Counted from the first letter of the stretch, positions 1 to 8,816 are shown. The stretch is 64,000 nucleotides of DNA from RGIG8597 sp045133795 (GCA_045133795.1 JBGUUT010000126.1:1-64000), one strand, 5' to 3'. The notes: a model not told the origin generated them from the sequence alone. Numbers and translations: made by a program.

Positions 1-156
1 GTTCACAACGTGAACGAATAAAGTTTTTCCTATCGGGAAAAACCGAATGTAATGTTCCATGCTCACCGTGTCTGCAAGCCAAAACCAGTTTTTATCCGCA
101 AAAAAGAGAACACCCTCTAACTTTTGACCAACTTTGAACTAAAGTTGCATCTTGGT

Positions 157-210
157 GCCGACTTGTCGGCGAATTGAATTTTAACCCAAAAGAGAGTTTC
201 CCAAACTTTG
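157..210 (+). repeat. 54-bp direct repeat, copy 1
   Basis: It begins with the palindrome GCCGACTTGTCGGC and continues through a fixed linker into an aaactttg box. It differs from the copy at 305-358 at two bases only. The spacing between copies is about 150 bp. Confidence 0.85.
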
Positions 211-304
211 AAGTAAAGTTTGGTTTTAATGCAAGCTTTGCTTGCGAATAAAGCCCCAAACCTGCAAAGATTTATAAAACTTTGAACCAAAGTTTAACCC
301 CAAC

Positions 305-358
305 GCCGACTTGTCGGCGAATTGAATTTTAACCCAAAAGAGAGTTTCTTAAACTTTG
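305..358 (+). repeat. 54-bp direct repeat, copy 2
   Basis: Second copy of the unit at 157-210, with two mismatches near its 3' end. It carries the same GCCGAC/GTCGGC palindrome at its start. Confidence 0.85.
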
Positions 359-436
359 CCCCAAAGTTGCATTTTAATGCCGGCAAATTGTCTTTAAAGT
401 AAAAAAGTTTATAAAGTTCTGTCTCTAAAACAATTC

Positions 437-2869
437 TTAAGAGAATCTTTTTTCTTTATCAAAACGTTCACCAAGTATTTTTTTATCCAAATAATCTTCT
501 TCTAACATACATCTGTAAGAACTGATGTCGCTTTCAGATAAAGGTTGTGTGTATGTAAGATTTGCTGTTGCCGATTCGCATAATGTTTCACCGGAAGTTT
601 CCATTGATACAAGTTCGGCATTACTGCTTACATATAAATCTTTTAATTTAAAACGGTTTGTTTCAACAAAGTCAAATCCCAATCGTACACGAGCACCTGA
701 AGATTTCAACATTATTTTAAGATGTACGGTTTTATTTTCTATTTTTCCGTTACATTCTTCCGAACCGATGTCTACATCAACGATAACTTCCAACGGTTGA
801 AGAATTTCTTGTGCGAAAATTCCCAAATATGAAATATTTTCAGATTTTAAGTTTGTTTTTAAATCCAGATAAAGTGTCTCATAGCTGCCGTAGCGAACTT
901 TCGCTTGGAAACCACCGATTTCAGCTGGGAAATGCGGTGTGAAATATAATTGACGAGCCGGTACATTCGGACGAATTCCCATATAGTCTTGGTAAAATGC
1001 TCTGCTGTATTCGGAAACTGACCATGCTTGAGAGTAAGTTCCGGTTGCATTAACTTTGCCGTCTTTACAAAATGGGTCGAATAATTCCGGTAGATTGCCC
1101 GGAGTTGCACCTTGAAGAATTTCACGAGTTAAGGCTTTTGTATGGCGATATGCAAATTTTTGTACACCGTAAGAAGTGGCGGCATGAATAAATGCACCAG
1201 ATAACCAACACCAAATCATACCGTTGTGGTATGCGGCATCTTTGTGATACATATCGCTTATGTGTATAGGATGGAAATCCGATTCATAGCGTCCCAAAGA
1301 CGCAACTCCGTGTTCAAATACACAGTTTTCAGAAATGTATTTAAATGCAAGAAGCCCGGAATCTCTGTCGATTAGGCTCGGAATCCCCGGTAAATCATTA
1401 TAATACATAGCCAGAAGAACATTAGGACGTGCTTTAATATCGGGAGTTCCGTCAATATTTAAGTGGTCGTAAATATACGGAGCTTTTGTTGTTATAAACA
1501 TTTTCTTAAAAGAACGTGATAGTTTTTCAGCTTCATTTAAATATTCGTCACGTTTGTGTTTTACGGAATCAATATTAATATCTTGTAATAAAGGAGAATA
1601 ATTTTCACTTCGTTGAATCAGTGCTTCTGCCATTCTTACAACGGCATATAATGCAGTAAACCATAAAGATTGAATTTCTACTTGTTTGTCTCCACGCGGA
1701 GAATATGAATCTTCTCCCAAGATTCTTGCGTCCATCCAATCGTCGGCGTCTTCGTTCGGTACAAAATTTTGTTTATCTTTGTGAGCGATATATACTGCGT
1801 CAACGGCAAGAATTATTCGATTCCAAACACTCATAACTGTTGCGACATCGCCGGTATAAAGATAATATTCATACAACTCTCGAATTAATAACGGAGTTGC
1901 ATCTGCAGTATTGAACATTATATTTTCTTCATTCCATATAACGTTTGGAATTCTTCCGTATGTAGGAGAATTTTTATCCATGTTTTGGTATTTCAAGAAA
2001 ATACTGATGATATGAGCAGCTTGTTCAAATCTGCCGGAAACAAGAGCAATTCCCGGTAATGCAATAAAAGTGTCACGTCCCCAACTGTTGTCAAACCAAG
2101 GATAACCGGCCCATATTCCGATACGGTTATTTTTTGACATTATAAAATATGAACCGCTGATAGCCGAAAAATTTAAAGCTTTATTAAGAGCTGATGAATT
2201 TGTAGTACATTCAGAATATTTTAATGTCAGCGAGCAATTATTAATATGTTGCTTTATCAAAATATCAATAAGCGGACTTTTTACTTTTACGCATTCTTTT
2301 AGTTTATCCAGATTGTTGGAATACATAAATAAAACGCCGGCGTCTTTTTTTTCATGTTTTAATCTTTTTTGTTTAAATTCTAATGCTTTTTCTGTGGCTC
2401 GAACATTTTCAAAGTAAAAACTGTTGTCGCATGTCAATGCTACATAAAGTGTATCAACACCGAAACCTTCTCTGTCCGGAGATAGATATTTTAGTAAAAG
2501 AACATTTTTTTCTGCAGAAATCAGCTCATATTTTGAAGGGATTGCGAATTTATAATGAATTACTCCGTGAGAAAAAGCTTTTTTGTATGGAGAAAACCAA
2601 AAACCCTGATTATTTTTGAATAACATTGTCTTTACACGTGAATTATTTTGATAAACAATGTCACAGTAAAAACGACTTATTCGCTTGCTTGCTATTTTGT
2701 GTCTTTCATTAAGAAAAACACGTTGGAACAGATGAAAGCCGTATGACCACAACCCGTCAAATTCATTTAAGTTATCTGATATAGAAAAATAAGTTGTGCC
2801 GTGGTCTGTTCGCAACAATCTTTTTTCTCCGGCAATGTTAATAGAGTTTTCTTTTTCTGCTGAACTCAT
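437..2869 (-). CDS. Amylo-alpha-1,6-glucosidase (glycogen debranching enzyme, GDE C-terminal family)
   Basis: An 810-residue cytoplasmic protein. It has an N-terminal beta-rich domain (about 20-230) and a C-terminal (alpha/alpha)6-type glucosidase domain with the family's characteristic stretches: NSWGRDTFIALPG near residue 261, a DADDWMDAR segment near 373, and a WCWLSGAF-type stretch near 556. By family knowledge it hydrolyses alpha-1,6 branch points of glycogen or limit dextrins, releasing glucose. The start was set at the internal ATG (MSSAEKEN), 15 codons inside the longest frame, because GGAGAAAA lies directly upstream of it. There is no signal peptide. It is monocistronic. The mal transporter 40 kb away would supply maltodextrin. 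Substrate specificity is inferred. Confidence 0.8.
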   Translation of the reverse strand: MSSAEKENSINIAGEKRLLRTDHGTTYFSISDNLNEFDGLWSYGFHLFQRVFLNERHKIASKRISRFYCDIVYQNNSRVKTMLFKNNQGFWFSPYKKAFSHGVIHYKFAIPSKYELISAEKNVLLLKYLSPDREGFGVDTLYVALTCDNSFYFENVRATEKALEFKQKRLKHEKKDAGVLFMYSNNLDKLKECVKVKSPLIDILIKQHINNCSLTLKYSECTTNSSALNKALNFSAISGSYFIMSKNNRIGIWAGYPWFDNSWGRDTFIALPGIALVSGRFEQAAHIISIFLKYQNMDKNSPTYGRIPNVIWNEENIMFNTADATPLLIRELYEYYLYTGDVATVMSVWNRIILAVDAVYIAHKDKQNFVPNEDADDWMDARILGEDSYSPRGDKQVEIQSLWFTALYAVVRMAEALIQRSENYSPLLQDINIDSVKHKRDEYLNEAEKLSRSFKKMFITTKAPYIYDHLNIDGTPDIKARPNVLLAMYYNDLPGIPSLIDRDSGLLAFKYISENCVFEHGVASLGRYESDFHPIHISDMYHKDAAYHNGMIWCWLSGAFIHAATSYGVQKFAYRHTKALTREILQGATPGNLPELFDPFCKDGKVNATGTYSQAWSVSEYSRAFYQDYMGIRPNVPARQLYFTPHFPAEIGGFQAKVRYGSYETLYLDLKTNLKSENISYLGIFAQEILQPLEVIVDVDIGSEECNGKIENKTVHLKIMLKSSGARVRLGFDFVETNRFKLKDLYVSSNAELVSMETSGETLCESATANLTYTQPLSESDISSYRCMLEEDYLDKKILGERFDKEKRFS

Positions 2870-3090
2870 TTTTTTTCTCCAATGTACATGTGTTAAGTTT
2901 TGGAAGTATAGCAAAAAAAGATTTAATATGAGAAAAAATCAATCTAATAATGAAAAACTTTTAATATTAATATATTTCTTTTTTTTTCTTTAATTTAACA
3001 ATGACTTCTTTGTATACATTCAACTTTTAAAAAAACTTATCCGAATCTCATTATTGGTATTGTTCGGAATGTCACATTACGGAGAAGAAA

Positions 3091-3831
3091 ATGAAAAAAT
3101 GCATAATATCTTTTATTTTGTTTATATCTGCTCTATTTACAAGCGTTGCACAATCGGCGGATATTTCAAATGAATTATCTGCAATTCCGTTTAAAATAGA
3201 CAGAATTTCAAAGCATAAAGATACTTTTGTAAATACAGACAGTAAGGTTTTTAATGCAGCGTATTCGTCTGCCTTGCCTGCCGGATGTATTTATAAAATA
3301 AAATCTTTGCAAAACTTTCGTGAAGTAATAGTTCAGATAGAGTATCATCCGGGAAAATTGCAAAGTGATACTGTTTATCTCGGCGATGATGCATATGATT
3401 TTTTGAAAATCGAAGAATCAGCTTTAGAAAAAGACATGAATGTTCAGCTGTCATTTTTGGGATGGTGGAATGAAAAAGCACAAAGTGATTTTTTGAATAT
3501 TCAAAGTCTTGTAGTTGAACCGAAAGACAGCTGTAGGGAAATTGTTCAAAACGGTTTGGATAAATATTATATTCAGCTCGGAGCTTTTCAATTTTATCAA
3601 AACTCATTCGGACATATAACAAACTTGTTGCCTTATCTTCAGGTTCGTCCGAATTTTTATATGACAAAAACAACTTCTGCAGATACCGGTGAAGATGTTT
3701 TTCGAGTACTTGCCGGGCCGTATTTACATGAAGATGCTGTTCGTATTTCCGGTTTTATAAATTCATTTTCAAAAGAGCCGGTAATATTGAAATCTTCTAC
3801 AGATGCAATAAAAGGAGACAAAAAGAAATGA
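3091..3831 (+). CDS. Exported SPOR-domain protein
   Basis: A 246-residue protein with a clear signal peptide (MKKCIISFILFISALFTSVAQSA), so it is periplasmic or outer-membrane associated. The middle section is unrecognised. The last 75 residues fit a SPOR peptidoglycan-binding repeat: YYIQLGAFQFY at the start and a FRVLAGPYLHEDAV turn before the final helix. SPOR domains bind denuded glycan strands at division sites. A good ribosome site (GGAGAAGAAA) precedes the ATG. The stop overlaps the next start as ATGA, so the two genes are translationally coupled. It is the first gene of a four-gene operon to 6277. The precise role is unknown. Confidence 0.65.
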   Translation: MKKCIISFILFISALFTSVAQSADISNELSAIPFKIDRISKHKDTFVNTDSKVFNAAYSSALPAGCIYKIKSLQNFREVIVQIEYHPGKLQSDTVYLGDDAYDFLKIEESALEKDMNVQLSFLGWWNEKAQSDFLNIQSLVVEPKDSCREIVQNGLDKYYIQLGAFQFYQNSFGHITNLLPYLQVRPNFYMTKTTSADTGEDVFRVLAGPYLHEDAVRISGFINSFSKEPVILKSSTDAIKGDKKK

Positions 3832-4700
3832 AACGCATTATTTCATTAATTTTTTTAATTTTGAGCGTTTCTCTTTTTGCGGAACAATGGCGTGGAATTG
3901 CAGTTACATCAGAAGATATTTCTGAAAACATCGTAATGTTTAACAGAGCGTTGGAAGGTGAAATCGTTTTTATTACAAGTATCGATTCCGGAAAAAGTAT
4001 TCATGCCAGAGTCGGCGGAAAAGTGGAAGACGGACGATATGTAGCGTTGCTTTCTCAAAGTATTGCACGGGAATTAAATATTGCGGGAAATGCCGGTGAA
4101 GTGGTGATTGATACGACACCGTCTTCTATTCCTACAGTACAACTTATTCCCAAAGAATACCCGATTGTTGTGCCGGCGTTGGAGACGGTTTCCGAACCGG
4201 AAGTTTCGGTAGTGCAACTTTTGGAAGTACTGCCTCCGTATATACAAAATTTGCCGGAAGCGGGATTGGTTGTCAGCGGAACTTCTTACAGACATTCAAA
4301 AAATGATATTCCTCTGAGTTTGCAGATTATAACAGAGGAGCCTGTTGTCGCAGAGAATGTACCGCAGGAAGAAGAATTATTTTATCCGGAAGAATTGAGC
4401 GAGTCATTATCCGCTGCATTTATGGCAGAAAAGGTTGAAGAAAAAGCTGTTAATTGGCTGGATAAATTGGAAAAAGGCAAAGTTTACATTAAGATTTTGT
4501 CTTCATCAAATAAAAAGGATTTGGAAGAATACAGTAAAATGACGGCTATGTTTTTTAATGACGGCGTTGTATTGTATGAAGCTTCGGATTTACGTTATGA
4601 ATTGCTTTTGGGACCGATAGCCGAAGATGATATCGGGAAATCTATCAGAATTGTGCGAGGTTACGGTTATAAAGATGCATATCTTATCAGAGGTAAATAA
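3828..4700 (+). CDS. Exported RlpA-like (double-psi barrel remnant) and SPOR-like protein
   Basis: A 290-residue protein with a signal peptide ending near LFAEQ. Residues 30-90 resemble the second half of the double-psi beta-barrel of RlpA-type septal proteins (VFITSIDSGKSIHARVGG, then LLSQSIARELNI). The first half and its catalytic Asp are not evident, so lytic activity is doubtful. A Pro/Glu/Val-rich linker (95-210) leads to a C-terminal 70-residue segment with SPOR character (VYIKILSSSNKK, then YELLLGPIAEDD). It overlaps the preceding SPOR gene by four bases and abuts the next gene, so both probably act together in cell-wall or septum biology. The RlpA relationship is an inference from weak motifs. 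Confidence 0.5.
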   Translation: MKRIISLIFLILSVSLFAEQWRGIAVTSEDISENIVMFNRALEGEIVFITSIDSGKSIHARVGGKVEDGRYVALLSQSIARELNIAGNAGEVVIDTTPSSIPTVQLIPKEYPIVVPALETVSEPEVSVVQLLEVLPPYIQNLPEAGLVVSGTSYRHSKNDIPLSLQIITEEPVVAENVPQEEELFYPEELSESLSAAFMAEKVEEKAVNWLDKLEKGKVYIKILSSSNKKDLEEYSKMTAMFFNDGVVLYEASDLRYELLLGPIAEDDIGKSIRIVRGYGYKDAYLIRGK

Positions 4701-5351
4701 ATGAAACGTGTTGTTTTAGGACTGATATTTTTTGTGTCATTGCCGGTATTTGCGGACAGATTGATTAAAGAAGATTTTTATTTTGTGAATGATTCGGAAG
4801 TAATAAATTCTCGTATGTATCGTTACGGAAAAAACGGAGATTTAGAGGTAATTCGTCAAGTTAATGATGATTCCGGAATCTATACGGAATACATATATGA
4901 GAAAAAAAGACTTACGGAAGCGAAAGAATACAATGATGAAACTTTGATTTCTCACAGCTTTTTTCTTTATCATGACGAAAAAAGTAAAGCTCCGTATCGT
5001 CGAGATGTTTATGACGGTTTAAAAAAGTTAAAATCGTATTCTCTTTTTACGTTTGGAGAAGATGAAAAAAATCCGATTTTGATAGAAACATTTAATGATA
5101 AAAATAAGTTATCGGAACGAATGGTTTTTGTTTATTCCGGCGACATGCTTTCGGAGATTCAGATTTTTGATGAGAATAAAGAACTTCAGTTATGCAGAAA
5201 GCAAACTTTTGACGAACACAAGAATGCCGTGAAAGAAGAAATAATTTTTGGCGGGAAAGTAATTCGTGTAATAAAAAGAGAATTTTCGTTATCTCGGAAA
5301 AATAACAATAAGATTTTTTCGTTACCGGATAATTTCTTTGATTTCAAATGA
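4701..5351 (+). CDS. Exported protein with YD/MORN-like repeats, function unknown
   Basis: A 216-residue protein that starts immediately after the previous stop (TAAATG). Its signal peptide ends around PVFADR. The mature part is a series of beta-hairpin-like units such as YTEYIYEKKRLTEAKEYND and VYSGDMLSEIQIFDENKE. These resemble the short YD/MORN-like repeats of exported bacterial proteins, which usually form extended beta-sheets. No catalytic motif is visible. Its stop overlaps the start of the DUF1848 gene (ATGA). Context suggests an envelope protein co-expressed with the two SPOR proteins. Confidence 0.5.
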   Translation: MKRVVLGLIFFVSLPVFADRLIKEDFYFVNDSEVINSRMYRYGKNGDLEVIRQVNDDSGIYTEYIYEKKRLTEAKEYNDETLISHSFFLYHDEKSKAPYRRDVYDGLKKLKSYSLFTFGEDEKNPILIETFNDKNKLSERMVFVYSGDMLSEIQIFDENKELQLCRKQTFDEHKNAVKEEIIFGGKVIRVIKREFSLSRKNNNKIFSLPDNFFDFK

Positions 5352-6277
5352 TACTCAATATAAGCGGACGAACAGATATTCCGGCATGGTATACTCCGTG
5401 GCTTCTTAATCGTTTTCGAGAAAAGTTTGTTTATGTGAGGAATCCGTATAATGAACATCAGGTTTCGTGTTATCGTCTTTTACCGGAAATTGTAGATTGC
5501 ATTATGTTTTGCAGTAAAAATCCGGCTCCGCTGTTACCTCATATAAGTAAACTTGCAGATTTTAATTTATATTTTCATGTTACGATTACGCCTTACGGAA
5601 CAGATGTTGAGCCCGGAGTTCCGGATTATCAATTTGTAGTGACTGCATTGAGAGGTTTGTCTGATGCCATCGGACGAAAAAATGTTGTATGGCGTTATGA
5701 TCCGATTTTTATTTTTAAACATTATGATGTTGATTTTCACATTCGAACTTTTGCAAAAATTGCGGCTTTACTTTCCGGCAGCGTGGATGTTTGTGTGATA
5801 AGTTTTCTTGATAAATATGAAAAAGTTGTTCGTAATTTCCCGTTAGCTCAGCCTCCGAGTAAAAAGGAAATAATTACATTGGCAAATAATTTCGAAAAAA
5901 TTGCCGAGCGTTACAATATAAAATTACAATCATGTGCGGAAGCCGTTGATTTGTCAATGTTCGGAATTTCCGGAGTTCCGTGTCTTACTCCGCAAACACT
6001 GTCTCAACTTTCCGGAAAAAATGTAGAGTTGCCTAGCGGCAGTGGGACATTGCGTGAGAACTGTGGCTGTCTTCCTTGGCGTGATATCGGTACTTATGAC
6101 ACCTGTCCGCACGGATGTAGATATTGTTATGCAAACAGTCAGTTTGCCGCCGCAGTACAAAATTATCGCCTACATGACCCGCAGTCGCCGATATTGTGCG
6201 GAACAATCACGGCGGAAGATAAAATCACGCAATCACATCAGCAAACTTTCTTATCTTCCCAGTTGTCATTATTTTGA
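5348..6277 (+). CDS. DUF1848 family protein with C-terminal cysteine cluster
   Basis: A 309-residue protein recognisable by its opening (NISGRTDIPAWYTPWLLNR), the FCSKNPAPLLPH segment, the VVWRYDPIFI strand and the C-terminal cluster CGCLPWRDIGTYDTCPHGCRYCYAN. The last part contains CX3CX2C, the spacing of radical-SAM [4Fe-4S] sites, but at the protein's C-terminus instead of near the N-terminus. No reaction is established for DUF1848 to my knowledge. Translation is coupled to the preceding exported protein by an ATGA overlap, which is odd because this protein has no signal peptide and should be cytoplasmic. Confidence 0.75.
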   Translation: MILNISGRTDIPAWYTPWLLNRFREKFVYVRNPYNEHQVSCYRLLPEIVDCIMFCSKNPAPLLPHISKLADFNLYFHVTITPYGTDVEPGVPDYQFVVTALRGLSDAIGRKNVVWRYDPIFIFKHYDVDFHIRTFAKIAALLSGSVDVCVISFLDKYEKVVRNFPLAQPPSKKEIITLANNFEKIAERYNIKLQSCAEAVDLSMFGISGVPCLTPQTLSQLSGKNVELPSGSGTLRENCGCLPWRDIGTYDTCPHGCRYCYANSQFAAAVQNYRLHDPQSPILCGTITAEDKITQSHQQTFLSSQLSLF

Positions 6278-6729
6278 AAGTTCGCCGTTGTTTTACCGGA
6301 AAAATAAAAGAGGAAAGTGAAAGGTGAAAAGTGAGAAAGCCACACGGATTGCTTTCGCTCGGTATTTAACTGCGTAAATATTTCGTTCGTACGTTTCATG
6401 TACTCACCGAGTCTTACGCTTGGTATTTAACTGACGTTAAATACTTCGTTCGTTTGCTTTGCAAACTCACCGAGTCTGCAAGCTGAAGCCCAAAAACCTC
6501 CGCACTTTAAAGCCCTGCTTTAGCTTTCTTATTCCAATAAATGAATATTTTACCCCAAGCCAGAAGCGTTCTTTTCTTTTAGGGGTGTAAGGGGAACTTT
6601 TCTTTTTATCCGCAAAAAAGAAAAATTCCCCTTAAAACTTCGTTGTTTTTTGAACAACAATAAAGCTTTGTGCAAGCTTTGCTTGCGAATAAAGCCTTAA
6701 ACCCGGCGATAGCCGAAGCCGTAAGGCAT
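6278..6729. repeat. Gene-free repeat region at the left edge of the accessory island
   Basis: About 450 bp without a plausible gene. It opens with a purine-rich run of GGTGAAA/GTGAGAA motifs. Two diverged copies of a unit built on ggtatttaactg, cgttcgt and actcaccgagtct follow (about 6358-6480). Then come a further-diverged relative of the Treponema-like repeat seen near position 100 (cgcaaaaaag, ccccttaaaactt) and the hairpin element at 6671. Similar purine-rich and actcaccgag sequence occurs at 11090-11145, on the far side of the island. Confidence 0.65.
6671..6696 (+). repeat. 26-bp hairpin repeat shared with 230-255
   Basis: It contains GCAAGC-ttt-GCTTGC followed by gaataaagcc. It is identical over 26 bases to positions 230-255, over 6 kb away, which ties the left edge of the window to the island border. 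Confidence 0.85.
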
Positions 6730-6766
6730 AAAAAAAGTGCGGTGAAAAAACCTCCGCACTTTTTTT
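6730..6766 (-). terminator. Rho-independent terminator of the CsgG-like gene
   Basis: Stem AAAGTGCGG/CCGCACTTT flanked by A-runs on the left and T-runs on the right, lying directly after the minus-strand stop codon at 6769. Read on the minus strand it ends in a T-run, as expected. Confidence 0.85.
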
Positions 6767-6768
6767 AT

Positions 6769-7572
6769 TTATTCTACCTTTACGAGTGTTATACGACTAT
6801 TGGCTGTTGTGCTTGTACTGTCTGCCGGCACAAGGATATTAAAAGATGATTTGTCATCATTGAAGACGTAAACGCTACGCCAATCCAGTTTACGCAAGTT
6901 TTCTATTGTTGCCGGGCGGAAGTTTACTTTCAGACGGAAAAAGTCCTTGTCGTTGCTGTATGTTCCGCCGGCAGTCTGTGTTACCGCATTGCCTGCCATA
7001 TTATAAGTCGTAACTGTTACCGAACATTTTCCGTTCGGCTGCAATTTAATTTGGTATTCGTAATCTGTTGTGTCTGTAGAAATTGTAGTCTCCCATGTTC
7101 CCGCAAAGTAGTCCGGTACCGGTATTTTTGCCACACAGTCTGCCGCAAACTTAGGAAGTAATCTTTCGTAATCGCTCCAAACGTTCAGGCTAATCTTTGC
7201 CGAATGCAAAACCTTGCCGGTCTCCACTTCTATCATGCGAGCCGTGATATAAAGCGGACAACCTAAAGCCGCCACGCTTCCGACGATGATACAATCGGCG
7301 TTGAGCATTTTACCTGCCTGCTTTACTGTCGCCGGGTCTGTCCAGCCTTCCAGCTGAAACTTCATTTCTTGTTTTACATAGTCAAGGTTTTTGCGTTCTA
7401 CAAGCGTAACGTTGCCGTCCTGCACCAGCTGATGACAAAGCAAATCTGTCATGGTAGCTACCTTGTCGTAAAATGCGATGTCGTCGCAATCGAAATCGAA
7501 CACCGCCACAGTCTGAGCGGAAAGAGCCGTAACTGCAAAAATTATTGTGATAATTGATAAAAGTTTTCTCAT
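6769..7572 (-). CDS. Exported CsgG/LpoB-fold protein
   Basis: A 267-residue protein with a signal peptide (MRKLLSIITIIFAVTALSAQ). Residues 20-140 follow the CsgG/LpoB/TolB-N pattern: VAVFDFDCDDI, a helix, LVERKNLDYVKQEMKFQ, ADCIIVGSVAALG, then ITARMIEVETGKVLHSA. The C-terminal 110 residues form a separate beta-rich, lipocalin-like module (FAGTWETTIS, then GKCSVTVTTYN) typical of small-molecule-binding or structural add-ons. It follows the CsgG-DUF1566 gene by 23 bp on the same strand and shares the EMKF(Q)xxxW motif with it, so the two are paralogues in one transcript. Its G+C is visibly above the genome average. The role (secretion pore, cell-wall activator or surface protein) cannot be decided. 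Confidence 0.6.
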   Translation of the reverse strand: MRKLLSIITIIFAVTALSAQTVAVFDFDCDDIAFYDKVATMTDLLCHQLVQDGNVTLVERKNLDYVKQEMKFQLEGWTDPATVKQAGKMLNADCIIVGSVAALGCPLYITARMIEVETGKVLHSAKISLNVWSDYERLLPKFAADCVAKIPVPDYFAGTWETTISTDTTDYEYQIKLQPNGKCSVTVTTYNMAGNAVTQTAGGTYSNDKDFFRLKVNFRPATIENLRKLDWRSVYVFNDDKSSFNILVPADSTSTTANSRITLVKVE

Positions 7573-7595
7573 GTTTTGTATCCTTTTATTCTGTA

Positions 7596-8816
7596 TTAAA
7601 AAGCCCGAATAGCACGAACAGAAAGTACATAATCCTTATGGGGCCAGCCGAAGCATTGGAGATGACAGTTGGCGTAGTAGCGACCACCGTCACTAAAACT
7701 TTGACCCACGGCATTATTGCTACCATTCGGAGTTGACGACCAATGCCATTTATAGTCTTTTAAATATCCAGTTTTTATCAAATTCTGATATATAAGGTTT
7801 AGTTCTTCTTTTGTCGGAAGATACCAATCTTCATAACCGCCACCTTTATAACTTTTAGCTACCTCACAAGCTGTATACCAATCATGAGACCCAAGATTGG
7901 CACTTACTTCCAAAGCTCGAGTTCCTTCTATATAAAAAACTATTCCGCCACCGGGACCGATGTCTCCGATTTTCAAAGTCTTTTTTAATTCTTCCATAAT
8001 AGGTGTATAAAGAGCATCAACTATATCTTTTGTATAAGTTGGTAACAAATCAAAGATATCGTCTATAGAGCCAAACTGTTTTTTTGAGGACGAGAGTACA
8101 ACCGCAGTCTTCAAGTCAATGACTGTAGAAGAAAGGTACATTCTGCTTCCTAGCTTGATTATTTGTCCTCTTGCTACCATTGTTGCGTTTATGGCATTAC
8201 CTAAAGCGACTGTCTTTTCTTTATTCGACCAGTCGGATGCTTGAAATTTCATTTCTTTGATTGTCTTATCAAAGTTCGCTCTGTCTACTACATTTACTTT
8301 GCCGGTAGAAACAAGTTCTGCAATAAACAGTTCTGTTATTGCATCTGCTTCTTCACTGTTTACTGCCCCTGCTGTTATATCAAACGTCGAAACTGCGACA
8401 TAGGGAAGTTGCATTTCTTGAGTTCCTTTAACTTGCGTAATACTTGTACTGACTGTTTTAGGATGTCTTAATACTCCGTCTTTAGTTCCGAATGAGTTAA
8501 ATACAAATTCCGGCATTTCAGGATCTTCAAAATACAGACCATCATTAGGATTATAAAACTTATAATATTCTATTGGTTTTTCCATTACAAAACGATATTC
8601 CCATTCACCTTGTGCATTTCTTACCATCGGTTTGCCCGGTTCTTCCCAGTCATTTGTCATTGTTCCGATACAGTTCACGGCTGACATCTTGTTATTTTTA
8701 TATGTGATGATACACGTCCATTTGCTGTCTTTTTCCTCATATCTGACTTTTGCATTTACAGCCATTACGGAAAATAACAACATTGTAACTACTAATAATT
8801 TGATTAGTTTTCTCAT
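7596..8816 (-). CDS. Exported CsgG-domain protein fused to a DUF1566 (Lcl-type) C-terminal domain
   Basis: A 406-residue protein with a signal peptide (to VNAKV). Residues 25-110 look like an early-set/CBM48-like module (EWEYRFVMEKPIEYYKFYN, DPEMPEF). Residues 130-270 are a CsgG/LpoB-like domain. Residues 282-406 are DUF1566: GDIGPGGGIVFYIEG, EDWYLPTKEELNLIY, WHWSSTPNGSNNA, and the fixed ending SVRAIRAF. DUF1566 adopts a C-type-lectin-like fold and is among the recognised target domains of diversity-generating retroelements. Codons in the last 55 residues switch to C-ending forms and high G+C, unlike the rest of the gene. A GGAGACAAATAA ribosome site precedes the ATG. It is probably surface or periplasmic. 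Confidence 0.65.
   Translation of the reverse strand: MRKLIKLLVVTMLLFSVMAVNAKVRYEEKDSKWTCIITYKNNKMSAVNCIGTMTNDWEEPGKPMVRNAQGEWEYRFVMEKPIEYYKFYNPNDGLYFEDPEMPEFVFNSFGTKDGVLRHPKTVSTSITQVKGTQEMQLPYVAVSTFDITAGAVNSEEADAITELFIAELVSTGKVNVVDRANFDKTIKEMKFQASDWSNKEKTVALGNAINATMVARGQIIKLGSRMYLSSTVIDLKTAVVLSSSKKQFGSIDDIFDLLPTYTKDIVDALYTPIMEELKKTLKIGDIGPGGGIVFYIEGTRALEVSANLGSHDWYTACEVAKSYKGGGYEDWYLPTKEELNLIYQNLIKTGYLKDYKWHWSSTPNGSNNAVGQSFSDGGRYYANCHLQCFGWPHKDYVLSVRAIRAF

Larger units (their letters stand above)
1..436. repeat. Gene-free patch of short palindromic repeats
   Basis: No credible coding region lies here. The stretch is a string of small perfect hairpins with 2-4 nt loops: GTTCAC-aac-GTGAAC at the left edge, GTTTTTCC-tatc-GGGAAAAAC, ACTTTG-aac-type arms, GCCGAC-tt-GTCGGC twice, and GCAAGC-ttt-GCTTGC. 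They are joined by recurring linkers such as gaataaag and aacccaaaagagag. Related hairpins and linkers return at 6380-6700 and 11150-11460, so this is one dispersed repeat family. It lies just beyond the 3' end of the minus-strand debranching-enzyme gene. No clean terminator hairpin with a T-run was recognised for that gene. Confidence 0.75.

Noticed and set aside
525..800. Plus-strand open frame opposite the debranching enzyme
   Set aside because: Antisense shadow of a well-supported gene, with no ribosome site and no recognisable domain.
6278..6729. Possible insertion sequence remnant
   Set aside because: No transposase fragment, no terminal inverted repeats framing the block and no target duplication could be seen; the repeats are short hairpins.
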